In this document: piece after piece, positions 1 to 7,235 of the stretch | How the letters are laid out: each line of letters opens with the position of its first letter | Position numbering within the stretch: position 1 is the first letter of the stretch | From: Acidimicrobiia bacterium | GTDB lineage: Bacteria > Actinomycetota > Acidimicrobiia > Spongiisociales > UBA5794 | Length of the DNA: 35,688 bases | Assembly (NCBI GenBank): GCA_030599515.1 | Contig: JAUVNV010000002.1 | Coordinates: 1-35,688 of the forward strand | Reading direction: 5' to 3' | Made by a program: the position numbers and the translations under genes | The notes under the pieces: model-generated | Seen by the model: the letters and a program-made list of their open reading frames with translations, nothing else | Told to the model about the DNA's origin: nothing | Database searches by the model: none

Positions 1-140
1 TCGATCTCGCCCACCCGATCTACGAGCCAACGTCCTACCACGGACACTTCGGACGCCAACCCGACGAAGCCGGTCCGGGCACGTTCACCTGGGAACGCAC
101 CGACCGGGTCGATGAGCTGAGGTCGGAAGTGGGCGCCTAG
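1..140 (+). CDS. metK: S-adenosylmethionine synthetase, C-terminal end (partial)
   Basis: The reading frame is open from base 3 to the TAG at 138-140 and encodes the last 45 residues of a protein whose 5' part lies outside the window. The motif [15 protein letters not shown] followed by FTWERTD and a short tail matches the conserved C-terminus of MetK (family pattern PIY-x-TAAYGHFGR-x-FPWE-x-TD). MetK makes S-adenosylmethionine from methionine and ATP in the cytosol. The adjacent methionine synthase gene downstream fits: together they form two steps of the activated methyl cycle. The short length limits certainty, but the motif is distinctive. Codons are mostly C/G-ending, unlike the first half of metH. 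Confidence 0.85.
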   Translation, partial: DLAHPIYEPTSYHGHFGRQPDEAGPGTFTWERTDRVDELRSEVGA

Positions 141-338
141 GATTCTCATTGCGAAGGGCTTGTCGAGAGCGGTGGGGGGGACGGGCCCTGCGAGATCGCC
201 GTGACCGGGATGGTGCCTGCGCCTGATCGATGACGGCCGGGGTTGCCCTTCCGTTCACGGCGCTGTTCGAGCGGTTCGAGACGACCGAGGAGGACCGTAG
301 ATGGATTACTCTCGGGGCCCTTCCGGGGACACGTCACG
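141..338 (+). promoter_or_regulatory. metK-metH leader region
   Basis: This is about 200 bases between metK and metH. A TAGGAT hexamer at 138-143, overlapping the metK stop codon, could be a -10 element for a long metH leader, but I see no good -35. A strong GAGGAGGA ribosome-binding site at 287-294 serves the ATG at 301, not the metH start. I looked for cobalamin, SAH and SAM riboswitch landmarks and could not recognise any. A short frame from ATG 230 (about 50 codons) also crosses the region; it has no recognisable homology and is not called. Confidence 0.35.
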
Positions 339-342
339 ATGA
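301..342 (+). CDS. 13-codon mini-ORF translationally coupled to metH
   Basis: ATG 301 follows an excellent Shine-Dalgarno (AGGAGG, 288-293) by 7 nt. The frame encodes MDYSRGPSGDTSR and stops at TGA 340-342. That stop overlaps the metH start as ATGA (ATG 339-341). The best ribosome-binding site upstream of metH therefore drives this peptide rather than metH, which has only a GGGGA-like site of its own. The overlap suggests that metH is translated by re-initiation. The peptide has no run of methionine or other regulatory codons, so classical attenuation is not indicated. It may alternatively be a chance ORF. Confidence 0.4.
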   Translation: MDYSRGPSGDTSR

Positions 343-3300
343 GCGGCTATATCGAACGCGTCAACAACGGTCTTGTTGTTTTTGATGGTGGGACGGGGAC
401 GTCGTTTCAGGATGCGGGTCTGACCGTCGATGACTTCGGTGGTCCGGTGTTCGAGGGGTGCATGGAGGTGTTGAACGTCACCCGTCCTGATGTTGTCGAG
501 GCGTTGCATCGGTCGTTTTTCGATGTTGGTGTGGATGTTGTTGAGACGAACACGTTCGGTGGTTTCGCGGTGCCGCTTGCGGAGTATGGGATCGCGGATC
601 GTGCCTATGAGTTGTCTGCTGCGGGGGCCGCTATCGCTCGGAGTGTCGCGGACGAGTTTCACTCCCGTGATGGCCGTCGACGGTTTGTGGCGGGTTCTGT
701 CGGTCCTGGTACGAAGTTCGCGTCGCTGGGTCAGGTCACGTATCGGGAGTTGCGTGATGCGTATGAGGGGCAGGCTGCGGGTCTGATCGACGGCGGTGTC
801 GATCTGTTCGTCATCGAGACCCAGTTCGATCTCTTGGGGGCGAAGGCGGCGATGGCAGGGGCACGACGGGCGATGCGTCGCGCGGGTGTTGACCTGCCTT
901 TGCAGGTGCAGGTCACGATCGAGTTGACGGGCCGGATGTTGGGTGGCACCGAGATCGGTGCTGCGCTCACGACTCTTGACGCTCTGCGGGCCGATGTGAT
1001 CGGTCTCAACTGTGCGACGGGGCCTGTAGAGATGTATGAGCCGTTGCGGTATTTGTCGGAGCGGTCCCGTGTCCCGATCTCGGTGATACCCAATGCGGGG
1101 CTGCCAGAGATTGTGGACGGCGAGGTGACATATGACCTGTCGGCTGGTGAGTTCGCGCTCCATATGGGCCGTTTCGTATCTGAGTTCGGTGTCGGCATCA
1201 TCGGAGGCTGTTGCGGGACGACACCTCAACACGTCGCAGCCGCTATCGAAGCATGCCGGTCGATACCGGTTCCGGGTCGCGATCCGGTTTATGACCCGTC
1301 GGTTGCTTCGATCTACAGCACGACGCCGATCAGGCAGGACACGTCGTTTCTGATCATCGGTGAGCGGACGAATGCGAACGGGTCCCGTGCGTTTCTCGAG
1401 GCGATGCTTGCCGGGGATCTCGATCGGTGTGTCGCTATCGGCGAGGATCAGGTTCGAGAGTCGGCGCATCTCGTCGATCTCTGTGTCGACTATGTGGGGC
1501 GTGATGGTGTCGCCGACATGGACGCGTTGGCGGGGCGGTTCGCGACCGAGATCACGGTTCCGGTCGTCCTCGACTCGACGGAGCCGGAAGTCATGGAGGC
1601 CGGCCTTGAGCGTCTTGGTGGGAGATCGGTGCTCAACTCCGCGAACCTCGAAGGCGGTGACGATGCGGGGTCGAGGGTTGATCGTGTGTTCCGTCTCGCC
1701 CGTGAGCACGGGGCCGCGGCGATCTGTCTCCTCATCGACGAGGAGGGCCAGGCCAGGGACGCCGACTGGAAGCTACGCGTCGCATATCGTCTCTACGATC
1801 TCGCCATCGATCGCTACGGTCTCGAATCGGGCGATCTGATCTTCGATCCGCTCACGTTCCCGTTGAGTACCGGAGATGACTCGTTGCGGGGCGACGCGAT
1901 GGAGACCATCGAAGCGATCAGGCGTATCAAGGCGGAGCTCCCCGGCGTGTCTACCGTGCTCGGCATCTCGAACGTGTCATTCGGACTCGACGCCGCGATC
2001 CGCACGGCACTCAACTCGGTCTTCTTGCACGAATGCCTCGAAGCCGGCCTCGACAGCGCCATCATGCACGCCGGTCGCATCGAGCCGCTCCACCTCATCG
2101 ACGAAGACCAGCAGCGGATCTGTCTGGACCTGATCTACGACCGCCGAACGGACGGCTATGACCCGCTCGAGGCGCTCATCGAAGCATTCGTAGATGTGAC
2201 CACGAGTGTCGCCGTCGTCGACGATCGACAGGGCTGGTCGATCGAGCGGAGGCTGGAGCGGCGCATCATCGACGGGGAGCGGACCGGACTCGTCGACGAC
2301 CTCCAGGAAGCACTCGACACCGGACTGGCGGCGCTCGAGATCGTCAACGACGTGTTGCTTTCTGGGATGAGGACCGTCGGTGAGTTGTTCGCATCCGGCG
2401 ATATGCAGCTGCCGTTCGTGTTGCGATCAGCGGAGACGATGAAGGCGGCTGTGGCCTTCCTCGAACCCCACATGGAGCAGTCGGACTCGGTCGACCGTGG
2501 CTCGATCGTCCTCGCCACCGTTGCGGGCGATGTCCACGACATCGGGAAGAACCTCGTCGACATCATCCTCTCCAACAACGGCTTCCAGGTCCACAATCTC
2601 GGTATCAAGGTCGGGATCGCCGAACTGATCGATGCCTACGAATCAACCGGCGCCGACGCGATCGGGATGAGCGGTCTGCTCGTGAAGAGCACCCTCATCA
2701 TGCGTGACAACCTCGACGAACTCACCCGCCGGGGCCTCGGTGACGCACCGGTCCTGCTCGGCGGCGCCGCGCTGACCCGTTCGTATGTGGAGGGAGACCT
2801 GAGGGGCCGATACGGCGGGCCGGTCTTCTACGGCAAGGACGCGTTCGCGGGTCTCGATGCGATGCATCGCATCGTGGACGGGACGGCGCCGGCCGAGCCG
2901 CGACGCCGCTACCCCCGGGCTGAGACCGCTGAGGTTGCGGGTTCCGTCCCTTTGCGTGCACCGTCCGTCGCCACCGACAACCAGGTCTACGAGCCGCCGT
3001 TCCTCGGCAGCCGCGTCGTCAAAGGCATCCCCATCGACGAGATCGCTGCATACATCAACGAGACGGCCCTCTACCGCAACCACTGGCAGTTCCGACCCGA
3101 GACCGGCGAGAGCGACAGCACGTTCAAGGCACGCCTCGCCAAGCTGCTGCGTGAACAGCTCGCTGCAGCCCGCTCCGATGACCTGCTCGTCCCACAAGTC
3201 GTCTACGGGTACTACCCCTCGAACAGCGACGGCGACGACCTCGTCGTCTGGACCGACGAGACACGCAGCCAGGAGCGGACACGCTTTGTGTTCCCGCGTC

Positions 3301-3812
3301 AACACCACGATCCATGGCTCTGCATCGCCGACTTCTTCCGCCCCGCCGATGGACCCGCCGTGGACTACGCGGCGTTCCACATCGTGACGATGGGTAACCG
3401 CATCTCCGACCGGACCTCCGAACTGTTCGCAGCCGACTCCTACCACGACTACCTGCTCCTCCACGGACTCGGTGTCGAGATGGCAGAAGCCCTCGCCGAG
3501 TACTGGCACCGTCGCATCCGGGAAGACTGGGGATTCGCCGACGAGGACGGACCTGCCCTCGCCGGGCTCTTCCGTCAGCAGTACCGCGGCGGCCGATACT
3601 CGTGGGGCTACCCCGCATGCCCCAACCTCGAAGACAACGAACGTGTCGCCGAACTGCTCGGCGCAGAACGAATCGGCGTCTTCGTCGGCCCCGATACCGC
3701 CTACCAGTACCAGCCCGAACAGACGACCTCGGCCCTGATCGCCCACCACCCACAAGCGAAATACTTCGTCGCCCGCACCGCAAAGGAACGCAGAGACAAC
3801 CATCGGCGATGA
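339..3812 (+). CDS. metH: cobalamin-dependent methionine synthase
   Basis: This 1157-residue enzyme transfers a methyl group from methyltetrahydrofolate to homocysteine through methylcobalamin. Domains in order are: homocysteine-binding barrel (about 1-320) with zinc cysteines C225 (GLNCATGP) and C291/C292 (GGCCGT); pterin-binding barrel (about 340-620); B12 cap and B12-binding domain (about 640-870) with the cobalt-ligand motif DVHDIGKN (H733) and GMSGLLVKS; and the SAM-binding activation domain with YSWGYPACPN near residue 1091. Length is close to the family norm (E. coli 1227). I chose ATG 339 because MSGYIERVNNGLVVFDGGTG aligns with the usual N-terminus; an in-frame ATG at 243 would add an unlike Arg/Ser-rich stretch. 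metK lies upstream. Codon use is odd: roughly the first 1.4 kb favours T/G-ending codons, the rest C-ending codons. Confidence 0.96.
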   Translation: MSGYIERVNNGLVVFDGGTGTSFQDAGLTVDDFGGPVFEGCMEVLNVTRPDVVEALHRSFFDVGVDVVETNTFGGFAVPLAEYGIADRAYELSAAGAAIARSVADEFHSRDGRRRFVAGSVGPGTKFASLGQVTYRELRDAYEGQAAGLIDGGVDLFVIETQFDLLGAKAAMAGARRAMRRAGVDLPLQVQVTIELTGRMLGGTEIGAALTTLDALRADVIGLNCATGPVEMYEPLRYLSERSRVPISVIPNAGLPEIVDGEVTYDLSAGEFALHMGRFVSEFGVGIIGGCCGTTPQHVAAAIEACRSIPVPGRDPVYDPSVASIYSTTPIRQDTSFLIIGERTNANGSRAFLEAMLAGDLDRCVAIGEDQVRESAHLVDLCVDYVGRDGVADMDALAGRFATEITVPVVLDSTEPEVMEAGLERLGGRSVLNSANLEGGDDAGSRVDRVFRLAREHGAAAICLLIDEEGQARDADWKLRVAYRLYDLAIDRYGLESGDLIFDPLTFPLSTGDDSLRGDAMETIEAIRRIKAELPGVSTVLGISNVSFGLDAAIRTALNSVFLHECLEAGLDSAIMHAGRIEPLHLIDEDQQRICLDLIYDRRTDGYDPLEALIEAFVDVTTSVAVVDDRQGWSIERRLERRIIDGERTGLVDDLQEALDTGLAALEIVNDVLLSGMRTVGELFASGDMQLPFVLRSAETMKAAVAFLEPHMEQSDSVDRGSIVLATVAGDVHDIGKNLVDIILSNNGFQVHNLGIKVGIAELIDAYESTGADAIGMSGLLVKSTLIMRDNLDELTRRGLGDAPVLLGGAALTRSYVEGDLRGRYGGPVFYGKDAFAGLDAMHRIVDGTAPAEPRRRYPRAETAEVAGSVPLRAPSVATDNQVYEPPFLGSRVVKGIPIDEIAAYINETALYRNHWQFRPETGESDSTFKARLAKLLREQLAAARSDDLLVPQVVYGYYPSNSDGDDLVVWTDETRSQERTRFVFPRQHHDPWLCIADFFRPADGPAVDYAAFHIVTMGNRISDRTSELFAADSYHDYLLLHGLGVEMAEALAEYWHRRIREDWGFADEDGPALAGLFRQQYRGGRYSWGYPACPNLEDNERVAELLGAERIGVFVGPDTAYQYQPEQTTSALIAHHPQAKYFVARTAKERRDNHRR

Positions 3813-3890
3813 CAACGTCCCGCTCGGACTCTCACACACCGCAATACCCTCTCTCACCAACACCAACACCAACCCACCGAACCGGCCACT

Positions 3891-4670
3891 GTGACCCGCC
3901 AACACGATCTCGAACGCATCGACCAGGCCCTCCACGCCGCTCTCGTAGCCCTTGAACCGTTCACACCCGGCGCCGTCGACGCGACCATGAAATCCGGCGA
4001 CGACCCCGTGACCGCCGCAGACATCGCGGTCAACGAGGTCCTCCTCGACCTGCTCCCCCAACCCGGTGAGGGATGGCTCTTCGAAGAGACAGCAGACAAC
4101 TCCGACCGACTCGGCAGGGATCGCGTCTGGATCGTCGACCCCATCGACGGAACCCGCGAGTTCGTCCACGGCATCCCGGAATGGTCAGTCTCTGTCGGCC
4201 TCATCGAACACGGTCGACCCGTCGCGGGTGGTGTCTGCAACCCCGCCACCGGAGAACGGATCATCGGATCGGACGAGACCGGCGTCGAATACACCGGGCA
4301 TCGACCGGCTACCGCTGCCACGTCACTCAAGGGTGCGACCATCCTCGCCTCCCGCTCCGAAGTGCGCCGAGGCGAATGGGACCGCTTCACCGACGAGCCG
4401 TTCACCATCGTCCCCGCAGGATCCGTGGCCTACAAACTCGCCCTCGTCGCCGCCGGCCGCGCCGACGCCACCTGGACCCTCACCCCCAAACACGAATGGG
4501 ACATCGCAGCCGGCACCGCCCTCGTCCTCGCAGCCGGCGGAAGGATCTCACTCCCCAACGGAACCCCGCCCACATGGAACAACCCCGACCCGCTGCTCCC
4601 GGGTTTGGTCGCAACATCTGCCGCTATCGCTGCAGAAGTCGGCCGGCTGCTGAGGCCACCGAAGCGCTAG
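3891..4670 (+). CDS. inositol monophosphatase family protein, CysQ-like
   Basis: This 259-residue protein starts with GTG and carries the metal-binding signature of the lithium-sensitive phosphatase family: the EETADN segment (E65, E66), WIVDPIDGTREF (D83, D86) and EWDIAAG (D204). Members dephosphorylate inositol phosphate, 3'-phosphoadenosine 5'-phosphate (CysQ) or histidinol phosphate. The family assignment is firm; the substrate is not. Proximity to metK and metH weakly favours sulfur-assimilation PAP/PAPS turnover, as in mycobacterial CysQ. The gene lies 78 bases after metH with a C/A-rich gap and no clear ribosome-binding site, so it could be read through from metH. Third codon positions are strongly C-biased. 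Confidence 0.82.
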   Translation: MTRQHDLERIDQALHAALVALEPFTPGAVDATMKSGDDPVTAADIAVNEVLLDLLPQPGEGWLFEETADNSDRLGRDRVWIVDPIDGTREFVHGIPEWSVSVGLIEHGRPVAGGVCNPATGERIIGSDETGVEYTGHRPATAATSLKGATILASRSEVRRGEWDRFTDEPFTIVPAGSVAYKLALVAAGRADATWTLTPKHEWDIAAGTALVLAAGGRISLPNGTPPTWNNPDPLLPGLVATSAAIAAEVGRLLRPPKR

Positions 4671-4694
4671 CGACGTGGAAGCCGGAGATGGTTC

Positions 4695-4719
4695 GGGAAG
4701 AACTTCTCGATTTCTTCCC
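4695..4719 (+). terminator. candidate hairpin terminator after the CysQ-like gene
   Basis: GGGAAGAA (4695-4702) and TTCTTCCC (4712-4719) form a perfect 8-bp stem with a 9-nt loop, 24 bases after the stop codon at 4670. There is no U-tract, so it is either a weak intrinsic terminator or an mRNA 3' stabiliser. The next gene starts 44 bases further on. Confidence 0.4.
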
Positions 4720-4763
4720 CCGTTCACGTGTTTCATGTCACACCCTCCTGTCATATTGGAGAC

Positions 4764-6038
4764 ATGTTGGATGTGATGGTTGATGACACGATCAGCGAAG
4801 CGGTTGCCTCCCAAACCAGCGGTGTCCCGGCGGGTCTCGACGAGATGGAACCGGGCCCGTTCCTCGGCATCGTGCTGTCCGGCATCGACATCGGTCGGCT
4901 CCGTGGCACCGACCGGGTCACCGTGTTGAAGGCGCGGCAGCGTATGGCGTCGCACTACACGGCGGAGACGTATGAGGCGATGGCGTCGATCGTCGACGCC
5001 TACCAGGAGGAGGAACACCAGGACTATGAGGGAGCAGCCGACGGCGCCGCCTATGAACTGCGTGCTGCGCTGCAGCTCACCCGCAGGGCCGCGGACGTCG
5101 AGTTGTCGTTCGCCCTTGACCTGCGCGATCGCCTCCCAAGGGTCGCCGGCGCCCTGTCGTCCGGTGTGATCGACCAGCGCAGAGCCCGCACCATCGTCTG
5201 GCAGACGACGCACCTCGACGACGACACCGCCCGCTTGGTCACGGACCGGATCATCGACGACGCACCCCACCTGACGACCGGCCAACTCATCGCCCGGATC
5301 CGCAAGCTCGCCATCACGGTCGACCCCGACACCGCCCAACGCCGCTACGACCAGGCCATCGCGGATCGCAGAGTCGTCATCGAACCAACCGACGACGGCA
5401 CCGCCAACCTCTGCGCCTTCGACCTCCCACCCGACCGGGCCATCGCAGCCAGACAACACATAGACCGTCTCGCCAGCAGCCTCCGAGGGCCCGACGAGTC
5501 ACGCAGCATGGACCAGCTCAGAGCCGACGTCTACGTCGACCTGCTCTGCGGAAGAACCGTCTCCGGCAAGGGCGGCGTCGTCGACATCCGCGTCGACCTC
5601 GAAACCCTCATGGGACTCGCCGCCAGCCCAGGGGAACTCGCCGGCTACGGCCCCGTCGTCGACGACATCACCCGCCACATCATCGCGGACCACACCGGAG
5701 CCGAATGGCGCTACACCGTCACCCACAACGGTCACCCGGTGGCGACCGGCACGACACGCCGCAGACCCACCACCGGCCAACGCCGCGTCGTTGAAGCCAG
5801 ACACGACACCTGCATCTTCCCCGGTTGCCGCATACCCGCCACCGAATGCGACCTCGATCACCGCATCGAATGGTCGAAGAGCCACAGGACCGACACCTGC
5901 GACCTCGGCCCGTTCTGCCGCCACGACCACGGAGGCAGACACGAACACGGATGGACCTACCAGTACCTCCCCAACGGCGACATCGAATGGACCAGCCCCC
6001 TCGGCCACACCTACACCACCCACAACCGAGACCCCTGA
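4764..6038 (+). CDS. DUF222 protein with C-terminal HNH nuclease-like domain
   Basis: This 424-residue protein (from ATG 4764) has the layout of the actinobacterial DUF222/13E12 family: a long helical N-terminal region (about 20-320) and a C-terminal HNH-like domain containing CIFPGCRIPATECDLDHRI and CRHDHGG. The two cysteine pairs and DH suit a zinc-binding beta-beta-alpha metal nuclease fold. The usual central asparagine of HNH (NLxPLC) is an aspartate here (DLGPFC). These genes are multicopy in many actinobacteria; their role is not established and is often suspected to be selfish or phage-defence related. An upstream in-frame ATG at 4728 would add 12 residues. ATG 4764 is preceded by TTGGAGAC with very short spacing and by a CATATT hexamer (4752-4757), so a leaderless start is possible. 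Confidence 0.82.
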   Translation: MLDVMVDDTISEAVASQTSGVPAGLDEMEPGPFLGIVLSGIDIGRLRGTDRVTVLKARQRMASHYTAETYEAMASIVDAYQEEEHQDYEGAADGAAYELRAALQLTRRAADVELSFALDLRDRLPRVAGALSSGVIDQRRARTIVWQTTHLDDDTARLVTDRIIDDAPHLTTGQLIARIRKLAITVDPDTAQRRYDQAIADRRVVIEPTDDGTANLCAFDLPPDRAIAARQHIDRLASSLRGPDESRSMDQLRADVYVDLLCGRTVSGKGGVVDIRVDLETLMGLAASPGELAGYGPVVDDITRHIIADHTGAEWRYTVTHNGHPVATGTTRRRPTTGQRRVVEARHDTCIFPGCRIPATECDLDHRIEWSKSHRTDTCDLGPFCRHDHGGRHEHGWTYQYLPNGDIEWTSPLGHTYTTHNRDP

Positions 6039-6049
6039 ACCCCCTCGAC

Positions 6050-6141
6050 GACAGACCACAGATCACAGCGGACAGCCACCGAACCATGTCTCACGGCCGG
6101 CGACCGGGTACTCGATACTCGGTACCCAATACTCAGTACTG
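6050..6141. repeat. 7-bp-period degenerate tandem array (convergent junction DUF222-HNH / recR)
   Basis: Thirteen units can be read in one 7-bp phase: GACAGAC, CACAGAT, CACAGCG, GACAGCC, four poorly matching units, then GGGTACT, CGATACT, CGGTACC, CAATACT, CAGTACT. It fills most of the 119-base gap between the converging DUF222-HNH and recR genes. The reverse complement of its right half resembles the start of the array at 7092, so recR-ebfC is flanked by inverted copies. Confidence 0.75.
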
Positions 6142-6157
6142 ACCAGCGGCGCCGGTC

Positions 6158-6751
6158 CTACATCTCCAAGCGTCCCGACAGCGCTCGACCGAGCGTGATC
6201 TCGTCGGCGTAGTCGAGGTCGCCGCCGACCGGTAGACCGGAAGCGAGTCTCGTGACGGTGACACCGAGCGGCTTCAACATCCGGGCGAGGAGCATCGCCG
6301 TCGCATCTCCTTCGAGCGTTGGATTCGCCGCGACGATGACCTCCGTGATGTTCTCCGCGCCGACCCTGTCGACGAGTTCTTTCGCTCTGAGCTGATCCGA
6401 ACCGATCCCCTCGATCGGAGATATCGCACCTCCGAGGACGTGGTAGCGGCCGCTGAACTCCCCGGTCTTCTCGATCACCGGGATGTCCTGAGCACGCTCG
6501 ACGACGCACACGACCGACGTGTCACGCCGTAGATCACGACAGATCGAACACTCCTCTTCTGCAGTGACGTTGTAGCAACGAGAGCACAGCCGGACCTCGC
6601 GCCGCATCGACGTGATCGCGTCGGCGAGCCGGACCGCGTCGGCTTCCTCTGCGTTGAGGAGATGGAACGCGAGCCGCTGCGCGCTCTTCCGACCGATACC
6701 CGGAAGCCGGGCCAGTTCGTCGACGAGGCGCTGGACCGGCGGTTCGAACAT
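6158..6751 (-). CDS. recR: recombination mediator RecR
   Basis: This 197-residue protein has the standard RecR length and order: a helix-hairpin-helix near [20 protein letters not shown] (13-32), a C4 zinc finger (C56, C59, C68, C71), a Toprim domain ([26 protein letters not shown]) and the C-terminal [25 protein letters not shown] motif. RecR works with RecO and RecF to load RecA on gapped DNA. Its start codon shares one base with the ebfC stop (TGATG), so the two are translationally coupled. In many bacteria the order is dnaX-ebfC-recR on one strand; here recR-ebfC run opposite to dnaX. Confidence 0.97.
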   Translation of the reverse strand: MFEPPVQRLVDELARLPGIGRKSAQRLAFHLLNAEEADAVRLADAITSMRREVRLCSRCYNVTAEEECSICRDLRRDTSVVCVVERAQDIPVIEKTGEFSGRYHVLGGAISPIEGIGSDQLRAKELVDRVGAENITEVIVAANPTLEGDATAMLLARMLKPLGVTVTRLASGLPVGGDLDYADEITLGRALSGRLEM

Positions 6752-7080
6752 CAGCCGAGCAGACCGCCGAGATCCATCCCGCCTGCGACGTCTCCCATCG
6801 AGCCTGCTGCATCCTCCGACGCTGCCAAGAGCGCCTGGTTGACGGCCGCGACGACGAGATCTCCGGCCATCTCCGGATCATCGGGGTCGAGGATCGACGG
6901 CTCGAAGTCGACCGAGACGAGTTCTCCCGATCCCCGTACGACTGCCTTCACCACGCCACCGCCGGCGGTTCCCTCGTACGTCTTCGCGGAGAGTTCGGCC
7001 TGTGCGGCCTCGATCTGCGCCTGCATCTGCTGCGCCTGCTGCATCAACTGGCGCATATCGTTCGGCATTCGTTGTGACAT
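6751..7080 (-). CDS. ebfC: YbaB/EbfC family nucleoid-associated protein
   Basis: This 109-residue protein is a typical YbaB/EbfC: an N-terminal helix rich in Gln and Met ([19 protein letters not shown]), the core [23 protein letters not shown], then a helical tail ending in a flexible Gly-rich stretch ([15 protein letters not shown]). Family members are small DNA-binding dimers that usually sit between dnaX and recR. Coupling to recR through TGATG indicates an operon. No Shine-Dalgarno precedes the start; a TACCCT hexamer exactly 7 nt upstream suggests a leaderless transcript beginning next to the 7-bp repeat array. Confidence 0.94.
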   Translation of the reverse strand: MSQRMPNDMRQLMQQAQQMQAQIEAAQAELSAKTYEGTAGGGVVKAVVRGSGELVSVDFEPSILDPDDPEMAGDLVVAAVNQALLAASEDAAGSMGDVAGGMDLGGLLG

Positions 7081-7087
7081 GGCTTGA

Positions 7088-7093
7088 AGGGTA
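7088..7093 (-). promoter_or_regulatory. putative -10 element of ebfC-recR
   Basis: TACCCT on the minus strand, 7 nt before the ebfC ATG, fits the TANNNT -10 pattern of actinobacterial leaderless promoters. Its last bases fall in the first unit of the repeat array. No -35 was identified. Confidence 0.4.
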
Positions 7094-7231
7094 CTGAGTA
7101 CTGAGTACTGAGTGCCCGGTGCCCGGTATCCGGTATCCGGTATCCGGTAGTTCGCAGTTCTTGAAGCTTGCAGCTTGTGGCTTGCAGCTCTCGTCTTTCT
7201 ACTTTCTACTTTCTACTTCTCTACTCTTCGG
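7092..7231. repeat. 20-unit 7-bp tandem array filling the ebfC-dnaX divergent promoter region
   Basis: The stretch divides without a gap into 20 heptamers: TACTGAG x3, TGCCCGG x2, TATCCGG x3, TAGTTCG, CAGTTCT, TGAAGCT, TGCAGCT, TGTGGCT, TGCAGCT, CTCGTCT, TTCTACT x3, TCTCTAC, TCTTCGG. The next heptamer CCCAATG contains the dnaX start codon. Unit identity drifts in blocks while the phase is constant. The array occupies nearly all of the 155-base intergenic region, so both divergent promoters must lie in or beside it. Confidence 0.92.
7222..7227 (+). promoter_or_regulatory. putative -10 element of dnaX
   Basis: TACTCT lies 8 nt before ATG 7236 within the last repeat units. There is no Shine-Dalgarno, so a leaderless dnaX transcript is plausible. 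Here the -10 would be built from repeat sequence. Confidence 0.35.
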
Positions 7232-7235
7232 CCCA

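Noticed and set aside
141..338. Cobalamin or SAM/SAH riboswitch upstream of metH
   Set aside because: The leader is long enough, but I could not find the conserved boxes of these classes. A covariance-model search (Rfam) would settle it.
230..385. Short ORF (about 50 codons) crossing the metH start in another frame
   Set aside because: No recognisable domain or ribosome-binding site; it is outcompeted by the coupled 13-codon ORF and metH.
1700..3900. Replication terminus indicated by the change from G/T-rich to C/A-rich strand composition
   Set aside because: metK upstream is also C-rich and genes beyond 6 kb are mixed, so the shift is local to part of metH; no dif-like site was recognised.
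306..4169. Long antisense open frames opposite metH (467 and 508 codons on the minus strand)
   Set aside because: They lie fully opposite a clearly identified gene, have Arg/Pro- or Val/Gly-rich composition and match no family; they are a by-product of biased codon use.
4734..4766. CATGTC/GACATG inverted repeat at the DUF222-HNH start as an operator
   Set aside because: Six-base arms with a 21-base spacer are within chance expectation.
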